A stretch of 11,829 nucleotides of DNA, from positions 1 through 11,829 of the forward strand of contig JAYRGC010000054.1 of assembly GCA_041908065.1 (NCBI GenBank), given 5' to 3'. The notes under the pieces are model-generated. The model was not told where the DNA came from. It did not search any database and saw only the letters and a program-made list of their open reading frames with translations. Below, piece after piece: positions 1 to 6,071 of this stretch. Made by a program: the position numbers and the translations under genes. The DNA comes from JAYRGC01 sp041908065 (lineage in GTDB: Bacteria > Pseudomonadota > Alphaproteobacteria > UBA9219). How positions within the stretch are numbered: the first letter of the stretch is position 1; each line of letters begins with the position of its first letter.

Positions 1-182
1 CGCCCCTTGGCGGCGAAGCAATCCAGTGCCGTTGCTCCATAAGGTCTGGATTGCTTCGCCGCACGACAGCGTTAACGCTGTCCAAACCAAATGGTGGCGG
101 CTCGCAATGACAGCCTTTGGCCGTAACTTCGCAATGACGGCGCTTGCTGGAAGGCAGCACCCATCCGTTTTGCGTAAGAGCC
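1..182. repeat. Nested palindromic repeat, copy 1 (left end cut by window start)
   Basis: This is the first of four copies of one intergenic repeat. It lacks about 12 bases of the left terminus because the window begins inside it. The core (1-111) has an internal inverted repeat, 10-26 against 46-62, built on GCGGCGAAGCAATCCAG. A perfect palindrome GACAGCGTTAACGCTGTC follows at 65-82, and the right terminus GGCGGCTCGCAATGAC is at 96-111. Beyond it a second, diverged terminus (TTCGCAATGAC, 129-139) and a further arm to about 182 align in inverted orientation with the left arm of copy 4. The element ends about 10 bases from the L,D-transpeptidase stop codon. There is no coding potential. A mobile, MITE-like origin is inference, since no transposase or target duplication is seen. 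Confidence 0.85.
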
Positions 183-192
183 CGGAAATTCT

Positions 193-1878
193 CTAGTTCT
201 CTACGTCGTATCCGTATATGTCGCGGCGGAAGTTGATTTTGCCATCGGCGTCGGCGAAGGCCGTCCAGTACATGACGTAAAGCGGCAAGGGAGCGGCCAT
301 ACGCAGCCACCGCGTTTTATTCGAATCTATCTCGGCGCGGACTTTTTCCTGATTCCATTCCCCCGAATTGCGCGACAACAGAATGACGGCGAACTCCTCG
401 GGATCGCGCAAACGGATGCAGCCTGAGCTTTGCGCCCTTTCGTCTTTCTCGAACAATTCGGGATGCGGAGTGCCGTGCATGTAAACCGCGAAATCGTTGT
501 CGAAATCGAACTTTAGCCTTCCCAAGCTGTTGATGTCGCCTGGCGATTGCCTCAGGCGGAAATTAAACTCGTTCTCGCTTATCAGCTTCCAGTTGATGGC
601 CGCGCCATATGGATCGTCCGCGCTGCCCTTGATGGTAAAGCCCATCTTTTCCAGATAATGCGGATCTTTCCGCAGCTTGGGCAAAATGTCCTTGCGGGCT
701 ATCTTGGCCGGAACATGCCACGAGGGATTGAAAATCACGCTCCTGAGCGCGCTGGCGATAAACGGGGTTTTACGATCCGGCTTTCCTATCACCACCGGAC
801 CGCGATAGATGGAAACACCGCCTTCGAAAACCTCGACCATGGCCGAGGCGATGTTCACCTCCACCCGACGGTCGGGAAATTCCGGCTGCATCGCCCGCCA
901 TCTTTTCATGTTGGCGATTATCTGATCCACCCGACCGGCGGCTGGAACGTTCATCGACATCAGGGTCTTTTGGCCTATGGAGCCGTCAGGATGCAACCCG
1001 TTCCTGCTTTGATACGCGGCCACTGCGTCAAGCAATTCGTCGTCGTACAAAGACGAATGCTTCCCGTCCTTGCCCAAAGACGGCAAATAGTTTTCCGCCG
1101 CCAACCTGATCCGCACCTGCTCTATCCTGCGGCTTGCGTCGCCCGGGCGCAAGGTGGGGCCGGGATCCACGCCCCGCCATCCCCCTTTGGATTCTATCTC
1201 GCGATATTCGCTCAACGCCTTAAGAAGAGCGGAATAAGCCGGATTGGAAGGCAGCATTTCGTTAAGGAAATCCGTGGTTTTTCCCCTGCCGACGGCATCG
1301 GCCAATGACAGCGGAATATCCTTGGCATGGTGGCGGTTCAAGAATTTCCAGCCGTCGTAGCGTTCCTGAAAATCGTCGTAGTCGCCACGCAAATCATGCG
1401 CCAACCGCAACAGCATGTCGGTCACCGCCATATCGGCCAGAAAATCCTCCTCGGTAAAATCGGGATGCTTGCCGTTGATCGACGCCGATCTTTCCAGCGC
1501 AGGGACTTTTATGCGGTACTCCTGATCGTCAAGGCCGTGATAACGAGCGAAAGCGGCGATCTGATCCAAGAATTTGGCCAAGTCGGAACGCGCCTCGTCA
1601 GTCCTCGTGTCCCACGCCGGAGCATAGCCCCTCGCCGCGTAGAACGCCGCCAACGCTTTTCCGTCCAATTCCATGTTGCCGAACGACAGCTTGGCCGGCG
1701 CGGACAAAATATCCCGCATTTCTTCGGACGGATTTTTGGATTTGCCGAAAATATTGGCGGAAAACCATCCATTATCGCTCCAAGCCAAAGAAGCTGGAAT
1801 TGCGAAAAAAACCGCCGCCGCGACGACGGCAATGGCGGGATAAAAACTACTACGGCGAATTTTTCCGTTGGCTGGCAT
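193..1878 (-). CDS. YcbB-type L,D-transpeptidase (YkuD catalytic domain)
   Basis: This periplasmic enzyme is expected to form 3-3 (mDAP-mDAP) cross-links in peptidoglycan. From the ATG at 1878 the protein has 561 residues. A signal-anchor lies at about 12-32, a scaffold region at about 65-240, a peptidoglycan-binding-like domain at about 250-320 (YDDELLDAVAAYQSRNGL, with the family-typical DGSIGQKTL), and the YkuD domain from about 336. The catalytic pair is visible as H468 in MHGTP and C487 in SSGCIRL, 19 residues apart, with the SSGC form typical of the YcbB branch. The length fits this branch. The reading frame stays open to a TTG at 1962, but residues before 1878 look non-native and have no Shine-Dalgarno. 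ATG 1887 is a second option. The gene lies about 105 bases downstream of the IalB-like gene on the same strand, possibly co-transcribed. Family assignment is sure; the exact start is not. Confidence 0.93.
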   Translation of the reverse strand: MPANGKIRRSSFYPAIAVVAAAVFFAIPASLAWSDNGWFSANIFGKSKNPSEEMRDILSAPAKLSFGNMELDGKALAAFYAARGYAPAWDTRTDEARSDLAKFLDQIAAFARYHGLDDQEYRIKVPALERSASINGKHPDFTEEDFLADMAVTDMLLRLAHDLRGDYDDFQERYDGWKFLNRHHAKDIPLSLADAVGRGKTTDFLNEMLPSNPAYSALLKALSEYREIESKGGWRGVDPGPTLRPGDASRRIEQVRIRLAAENYLPSLGKDGKHSSLYDDELLDAVAAYQSRNGLHPDGSIGQKTLMSMNVPAAGRVDQIIANMKRWRAMQPEFPDRRVEVNIASAMVEVFEGGVSIYRGPVVIGKPDRKTPFIASALRSVIFNPSWHVPAKIARKDILPKLRKDPHYLEKMGFTIKGSADDPYGAAINWKLISENEFNFRLRQSPGDINSLGRLKFDFDNDFAVYMHGTPHPELFEKDERAQSSGCIRLRDPEEFAVILLSRNSGEWNQEKVRAEIDSNKTRWLRMAAPLPLYVMYWTAFADADGKINFRRDIYGYDVEN

Positions 1879-1983
1879 ATTCCACATATCGGCAAAGGCA
1901 GGCGGGGGCAAACCGGTTTTCCGGCCAGAATACAGGCAACCATCCCCCCTGTCAGCAACCAAAACTGCGAAAAAACCGCGTCC

Positions 1984-2853
1984 TTATCGCTTTTTTTCCG
2001 GCTGTGGTTTTGAAGGAACGGGCTTTTTATCTGTGGTAGGCACTGTCTTTTTTGCCGTATCGGCCTTTTTAGCCGGAGCGGTCTTAAGCGGGATTTTTTT
2101 GTCCTTAGCCTCTTTGGCCACTTTGGCTTCCTTCGGCGCGGGTTTTTTGATTTCCTGATAATGAACCCCGCAAGCCTTGGAAATCGCCTTGTAAGCGTTG
2201 TCCGAACCGGAAAGGGAGAATTGATCGGATATTTTGTCGCCCTTGTTGGTGACCGCCGCCACGGACATTATCCCTCCGTCCCTGATGGCGAAAGCCAACG
2301 CGTGATCGGAAACAGCGTCACGCGACCATGCGGAATCGCCTTGGGAAAAAAGGGAGAAAGGCTTCTTATCCGCCTTGATCGCCACATCTGCCGTAGGGCT
2401 GAGTCTTATTCCCGCCGTATAGCTGATTTCGTCAGAAACGCTCTCCGTGGGACGGTGGGTAATTGTGAGCGCAGGATCGCCGCGTTTGATACGCTTATTT
2501 GCTCCTCCCGCCATTCCGTTCAACATCATATAACAGACCGGTTGCCCGCCGTCGTTGGCGGAATAGGCTGTCCACCCGCCGTATTTTCCCAATAACTTGG
2601 GTTCCTCCCCGCGTTTGGATTTGGCAGCAGCCGCCTTGGGTGGCGCGGCCTTAGTAGGAGAAGCGGAAGCCGCGGGCAAAGCCGTCGAACGGGGATAAGA
2701 TGGAGAGGGAGAAGCGGCAGGAGATTGAAGATTAACCACCTCAATCTTATCGGAATCGCTTACCGCATGGGCCGGAGAGGCGGCGGCCAGCAGAGGCGCA
2801 AAAGCGGCCAACAGCCCAAAAAACAGAGGTTTTTCAAAGATTGTGTGATTCAT
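1984..2853 (-). CDS. IalB-family secreted protein with Pro/Ala linker and Lys-rich tail
   Basis: This 289-residue protein has a clear signal peptide with likely cleavage after residue 30 (SPAHA). A low-complexity Pro/Ala/Ser segment (about 44-78) leads to an IalB-like domain (about 86-235). Landmarks are GGWTAYSA near W94, C107 in QPVCYMMLNG, FSLSG near 212-216 and C228 near the domain end. C107 and C228 could form a disulfide in the periplasm. The last 55 residues are an unstructured, strongly cationic tail of Lys, Pro and Ala. The family is named after the Bartonella invasion-associated protein B, but members are common in non-pathogenic alphaproteobacteria and their biochemical role is poorly defined, so invasion should not be inferred. 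ATG 2853 is favoured because the signal peptide starts there; the Shine-Dalgarno is weak. The L,D-transpeptidase gene follows on the same strand, so a cell-wall-associated role is an inference from context. Confidence 0.85.
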   Translation of the reverse strand: MNHTIFEKPLFFGLLAAFAPLLAAASPAHAVSDSDKIEVVNLQSPAASPSPSYPRSTALPAASASPTKAAPPKAAAAKSKRGEEPKLLGKYGGWTAYSANDGGQPVCYMMLNGMAGGANKRIKRGDPALTITHRPTESVSDEISYTAGIRLSPTADVAIKADKKPFSLFSQGDSAWSRDAVSDHALAFAIRDGGIMSVAAVTNKGDKISDQFSLSGSDNAYKAISKACGVHYQEIKKPAPKEAKVAKEAKDKKIPLKTAPAKKADTAKKTVPTTDKKPVPSKPQPEKKR

Positions 2854-3048
2854 GGTTAAGATGGCATGACATGTTTAAAAACCCGCCCATGTAGTCAGCT
2901 TAATTCGAACTTTATCCAAAATCCATGCCCATGCCGACAATTATTCATATGGTTAACGCTAATACGGTTAACGCAATGAAAAATATGTGCAAACGGCAAC
3001 GATATGTGCTAAACCAAATACCATATGGCTAGATTTCGAGGCAAATGA
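2854..3048. promoter_or_regulatory. Divergent intergenic region with two direct-repeat pairs
   Basis: This 195-base, AT-richer region separates the IalB-like gene (minus) from the SnoaL-like gene (plus), so it must hold both promoters unless transcripts start elsewhere. Two pairs of perfect direct repeats are visible: GGTTAACGC at 2951-2959 and 2966-2974 (15-base period), then ATATGTGC at 2983-2990 and 3002-3009 (19-base period). The second pair is followed by near-identical bases (AAAC and TAAAC). No strong sigma-70 promoter is obvious on the plus strand. On the minus strand a weak TTGTCG with GATAAA 18 bases downstream is possible. A Shine-Dalgarno GAGG at 3038-3041 sits 7 bases before the plus-strand ATG. 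Confidence 0.5.
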
Positions 3049-3795
3049 ATGGCTATCGCAAAAGTAAAAAAGAAGACCGTAGCGGTTAAAAAAAACGCCA
3101 ATACTCCGTCTTCTAATGGAAAGACCGTCGCTAAGGTCAAAAAGCCTTCGGCGACCGCCTCGTCGTCCGCTCTCGGAGACGCGAAAGGCTATGGACACAG
3201 CCAGTCCAGAATAGCCTCCACTATGGATCGCCTCGAACTGGCCGATCTAATTTACCGTTTCGCCAGAGGACTGGATAGATCCGACGATTCCCTTTTGCGC
3301 GCCGCGTTCCATGTTGACGCCACAGTCGATTTAGGTCCGGGGATATTCCAAGGCATGGCCAGCGATTACATAATTTGGGCTTTGGGATCGCTTCAGCAAT
3401 CGCGCTCTTCCCAGCACATGGTAGGCAACATGTGGATGCAAATAGACGGCGACGTGGCTTTGGTAGAAAGCTATTGCCATGCCTATCTACGCTTGGAAAA
3501 ACCGACCGGAAAAGAAGACCTTTTCATCGCCAGCCGTTGGTTGGATCGGATGGAACGCCGCCCTTCGGGACATTCCGGCATATGGCGCATCGCCCATCGC
3601 AAGGTGATGCTGGATCTGACGCGGGCGGAGCCTGCGGCGGACATGTTCTATCACCACAACCCGGACGCCTTGTGGAGCGGACGCGGAAAGGCGGATCCTT
3701 CCTATCAGATGGCGCAGTTCCCGGGCAGCCAGTCCGGCAACAAGCTCCCCTCCTTCGTCGGCAGGAAATACGACAGCAAAAGCATAAAGCTGTAA
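3049..3795 (+). CDS. SnoaL-like / NTF2-fold domain protein with basic N-terminal extension
   Basis: This protein has 248 residues. Residues about 58-215 resemble the SnoaL_4 group of the NTF2-like fold (related to scytalone and bile-acid dehydratases and to ring-hydroxylating dioxygenase beta subunits). Landmarks are LADLIYRFARGLDRSD (Y69, D76), AAFHVDATVDLGPG, SQHMVGN (H123) and GIWRIAHRKV near 178-186. The pocket Tyr, Asp and His resemble dehydratase residues, but no substrate can be named. The first 50 residues are a low-complexity extension rich in Lys, Ala, Ser and Thr, unusual for the family. The start is supported by GAGG 7 bases upstream of ATG 3049; an internal ATG at 3223 would remove the extension but has no Shine-Dalgarno. 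fdxA begins 75 bases downstream on the same strand behind its own likely promoter, so functional linkage to it is uncertain. Confidence 0.8.
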   Translation: MAIAKVKKKTVAVKKNANTPSSNGKTVAKVKKPSATASSSALGDAKGYGHSQSRIASTMDRLELADLIYRFARGLDRSDDSLLRAAFHVDATVDLGPGIFQGMASDYIIWALGSLQQSRSSQHMVGNMWMQIDGDVALVESYCHAYLRLEKPTGKEDLFIASRWLDRMERRPSGHSGIWRIAHRKVMLDLTRAEPAADMFYHHNPDALWSGRGKADPSYQMAQFPGSQSGNKLPSFVGRKYDSKSIKL

Positions 3796-3801
3796 TATTT
3801 G

Positions 3802-3841
3802 TTGCCAGCCCATCTTCTCGCGTATAAAAAATGGGCGAGAA
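3802..3841 (+). promoter_or_regulatory. Candidate fdxA promoter with inverted-repeat operator
   Basis: TTGCCA (3802-3807) and TATAAA (3823-3828), 15 bases apart, form a plausible if short-spaced promoter just upstream of fdxA. A perfect 7-base inverted repeat, TTCTCGC (3815-3821) and GCGAGAA (3835-3841), brackets the -10 box with about 20 bases between arm centres, which is two helical turns. A second, overlapping inverted repeat (GCCCAT 3808-3813, ATGGGC 3831-3836) could form an alternative stem in RNA or DNA. No T-tract follows, so this is not a convincing terminator for the upstream gene. The repressor-site reading is inference. Confidence 0.4.
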
Positions 3842-3870
3842 ACAATGCCGAGGGCTAAAAGGAGGATTGG

Positions 3871-4200
3871 ATGCCTTACGTCGTCACCGAAGCCTGCATC
3901 AAGTGCAAATACACCGATTGCGTCGAAGTATGTCCGGTCGACTGCTTTTACGAAGGCGATAACATGCTCGTCATCAATCCCGACGAGTGCATAGACTGCG
4001 GCGTGTGCGAGCCGGAATGCCCCGCCGAGGCCATTATCTCCGACACCGACAAGGAATCCGAAAAATGGCTGGAGCTTAACCGTTCCTGCGCCTCCAAATG
4101 GCCGAACATCACCCGCAAAAAGGACGCGCCGCCAGACGCCGACCAGTGGAAGGGCGAAAAGAACAAGTACAAGCGTTTCTTCAGCGACAAGGCCGGATGA
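3871..4200 (+). CDS. fdxA: Seven-iron ferredoxin FdxA ([3Fe-4S][4Fe-4S])
   Basis: This soluble cytoplasmic one-electron carrier has 109 residues and resembles Azotobacter ferredoxin I. Every cluster ligand is present with the family spacing. C9, C17 and C50 are expected to hold the [3Fe-4S] cluster, and C21, C40, C43 and C46 the [4Fe-4S] cluster. C12 and C25 are the extra cysteines also found in FdI. The CIDCGVCEPECPAEAI stretch is diagnostic. The C-terminal half (about 65-109) is the charged extension typical of alphaproteobacterial FdxA, including SKWPNIT and a terminal KRFFSDKAG. A near-consensus Shine-Dalgarno AAAGGAGG (3858-3865) sits 5 bases before the ATG, the strongest ribosome site in the window and a hint of high expression. 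Its electron donor and acceptor cannot be told from the neighbours. Confidence 0.96.
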   Translation: MPYVVTEACIKCKYTDCVEVCPVDCFYEGDNMLVINPDECIDCGVCEPECPAEAIISDTDKESEKWLELNRSCASKWPNITRKKDAPPDADQWKGEKNKYKRFFSDKAG

Positions 4201-4277
4201 CGAAAATCTGACGATTATCTGGTTCTTTCTGAAAACTAGCTGGTAAAAAATCGCTCTTTCAGCAATCGCGGTCTGTT

Positions 4278-4320
4278 CCTCCCCCTTCTTAGGGGGAGGG
4301 GTTCCGCCGTCGCAAACGGC
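4278..4320. repeat. Two adjacent hairpins in the fdxA-xseA gap
   Basis: The first hairpin has an 8-base perfect stem, CCTCCCCC (4278-4285) with GGGGGAGG (4292-4299), around loop TTCTTA. The second follows 6 bases later: GCCGT (4306-4310) with ACGGC (4316-4320) around CGCAA. Neither is followed by a T-tract on either strand, so a simple intrinsic terminator is not supported. The rest of 4201-4386 shows no gene or strong promoter. The pair could be a REP-like unit or a 3' stabiliser of fdxA mRNA. Confidence 0.5.
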
Positions 4321-4386
4321 AAGATAAGCTCGCCAAACCTGATCGAAAGATGCTTTAACCGCATTTTCCAAGAGGCTGTTCAAACC

Positions 4387-5793
4387 GTGCCTTCCGCCCC
4401 TACTCCCCCCTCTTCCAACGCTCCCAACGGCGATATGCCGTTAATTGCGTCGGCAGAAAAACGCGCCGGAAGCAATCTGCCGGAAATGTCCGTCAGCGAT
4501 CTGTCGGCGCGGCTGAAACGCACGGTCGAGGACGCTTTCGGGCTGGTGCGGGTGCGCGGCGAAATAAGCGAGTGCAAGTTGCATTCCAGCGGACATCTAT
4601 ACCTTTCGCTGAAGGACGACGCGGCGGTGTTGGCCGCCGTGTGTTGGCGCGGGCAGGTAGGAAAGCTGGGGATCAAGCCGGAACGCGGCATGGAGGTCGT
4701 CTGCTCCGGACGGATCACCACTTATTCCGGCCAATCGAAGTATCAGATGATCGTCGAGGGCATGGAGCTGGCCGGAGCCGGAGCTTTGCTCAAGATGCTG
4801 GAGGATCGCAAGCGCAAGCTGGCCGCCGAAGGCCTGTTCGAGCGAAGCAGAAAACGCAAGCTGCCTTTCCTGCCCGACGTCATCGGCGTTGTGACCTCCC
4901 CTACCGGAGCCGTGATCCGCGACATTCTCCATCGTCTGGAGGATCGCTTTCCCCGCCACGTCATCGTCTGGCCGGTAGCCGTTCAAGGCGAGGCAGCAGC
5001 CGCGCAGGTGGCCGCCGCCGTGCGCGGTTTCAACGCTCTGGCCAAGGGCGGCAAGGTTCCGCGCCCCGATGTTCTGATAGTGGCGCGGGGCGGCGGTTCG
5101 CTCGAAGACCTTATGCCGTTTAACGAGGAGGATGTGGTTCGCGCCGTGGCCGAAAGCGCGATACCGGTTATCTCGGCGGTTGGACACGAAACCGACACCA
5201 CGCTGGTGGATTTCGCCTCCGACGTGCGCGCCCCCACCCCGACGGCAGCGGCGGAAATGGCGGTTCCTGTGCGCGACAATCTGCTGGCGCAAGTGATCGA
5301 CGACGGCTTGCGTTTGGACGGGGCTATGTCGCGCATGGCCTCGGAAATGGCGCGGCGATTGGATTTGATGGGGCGTGCGTTGGGCGATCCGGCGCGGGTG
5401 CTGGAACCTTTGGAACAACGCCTCGACGATCGCGCCGAACGCTTGGCATTGGCCTGCGACGGATTGATGCAAAAATCGCTCTCGCGGCTGGATTCGTTGA
5501 GCGGAAGGCTGCGCCATCCCCGCGAGCTGCTGGCCTTGGCCGAACAGCGCGTGGAACGCTTGGCGCAAGCGATGCTGACGCGAGGGAGGGAATTGCTCTT
5601 GAAGGCCGACGCGCGTTTGGACAGAACTGCGGCCACTCTTTCCGCTTTGTCGCCGCGAAACGTCTTGGGACGGGGATACGCGCTGGTATACGGCGCAAGC
5701 GGCAACCTTATTTCCAGCAAATCCGCTCTCAAGGCCGGAGACAAGATAACCGTCGAACTGCGCGATGGAACGGCCGAAGCCGAAGTGATGTAA
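4387..5793 (+). CDS. xseA: Exodeoxyribonuclease VII large subunit
   Basis: This is the catalytic large subunit of exonuclease VII, which with XseB degrades single-stranded DNA from both ends to oligonucleotides in the cytoplasm. The protein has 468 residues. A variable N-terminus is followed by the OB-fold DNA-binding domain (about 35-135, VRVRGEISECKLHSSGHLY). The catalytic domain holds VTSPTGAVIRDI (about 169-180), ARGGGSLEDLMPFNEE (about 231-246) and GHETDTTLVDFASDVRAPTPTAAAE from about 266. A long alpha-helical region (about 290-430) and the conserved C-terminal NVLGRGYALV follow. GTG 4387 is chosen because AGAGG lies at 4371-4375, although the 11-base spacing is long. ATG 4435 would still leave the OB fold intact but has no ribosome site. 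No xseB is in the window. It converges on dgt across repeat copy 2. Confidence 0.95.
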   Translation: MPSAPTPPSSNAPNGDMPLIASAEKRAGSNLPEMSVSDLSARLKRTVEDAFGLVRVRGEISECKLHSSGHLYLSLKDDAAVLAAVCWRGQVGKLGIKPERGMEVVCSGRITTYSGQSKYQMIVEGMELAGAGALLKMLEDRKRKLAAEGLFERSRKRKLPFLPDVIGVVTSPTGAVIRDILHRLEDRFPRHVIVWPVAVQGEAAAAQVAAAVRGFNALAKGGKVPRPDVLIVARGGGSLEDLMPFNEEDVVRAVAESAIPVISAVGHETDTTLVDFASDVRAPTPTAAAEMAVPVRDNLLAQVIDDGLRLDGAMSRMASEMARRLDLMGRALGDPARVLEPLEQRLDDRAERLALACDGLMQKSLSRLDSLSGRLRHPRELLALAEQRVERLAQAMLTRGRELLLKADARLDRTAATLSALSPRNVLGRGYALVYGASGNLISSKSALKAGDKITVELRDGTAEAEVM

Positions 5794-5823
5794 CAAACCT
5801 CTTGCATAATTGTCGTCGTCAAA

Positions 5824-6019
5824 GTTACGGCCAAAGGCGGCGCGTCATGCGAGGTATACGGCCAAAAGCGTCATTGCGAGCCGCCCCTTGGCGGCGAAGC
5901 CAACCACAGCCCTTGCGCTATGACTCTGGATTGCTTCGCCGCCCGACAGCGTTAACGCTGTCCAAACCAACGGGTGGCGGCTCGCAGACAGCCTTTGGCT
6001 GTAACCTCACAAATGACGC
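5824..6019. repeat. Nested palindromic repeat, copy 2 (partly decayed)
   Basis: This copy fills the gap between convergent xseA and dgt. The core is 5870-5989. It has GTCATTGCGAGCCGCC at the left and the right terminus reading CTCGCAGAC with two bases lost. The left internal arm is mutated (GAAGCCAACCACAG), while the right arm keeps CTCTGGATTGCTTCGCCGCC. The palindrome GACAGCGTTAACGCTGTC is intact at 5945-5962. The left arm carries two TACGGCCAAA units 31 bases apart (from 5826 and 5857). The right arm continues to a degraded terminus near 6019. Loss of pairing on one side only suggests an old copy. No reading frame here looks genuine. Confidence 0.85.
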
Positions 6020-6041
6020 TTTTGGCCAACACGGCGCATTC

Positions 6042-6061
6042 CTCCCTCTTATCAGAGAGAG
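6042..6061 (-). terminator. Possible dgt 3' hairpin
   Basis: On the minus strand, 10 bases after the dgt stop, CTCTCTCT and AGAGGGAG can form an 8-base stem with one G-U pair around a GATA tetraloop. No T-tract follows, so this is at best a weak terminator or 3' stabiliser. On the plus strand the same stem has one C-A mismatch. The short GA run at 6054-6065 makes up one arm. Confidence 0.3.
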
Positions 6062-6071
6062 AGAGCGCAGC

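Noticed and set aside
145..159. Terminator hairpin TGCTG/CAGCA after the L,D-transpeptidase
   Set aside because: The stem is only 5 bases, has no T-tract, and lies within the outer arm of repeat copy 1.
1509..1958. ATG at 1943 behind a G-run as start of the L,D-transpeptidase
   Set aside because: It is in a different frame from the transpeptidase, and the G-run touches the ATG, leaving no Shine-Dalgarno spacing.
2951..2974. CtrA binding site
   Set aside because: The TTAA halves are 11 bases apart, whereas the CtrA site requires 7.
3487..4383. 298-residue minus-strand open frame across the SnoaL-like gene, fdxA and the gap before xseA
   Set aside because: It overlaps two genes with strong evidence, and its sequence shows no domain. 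The part in 4201-4383 alone is too short and unlike a protein.
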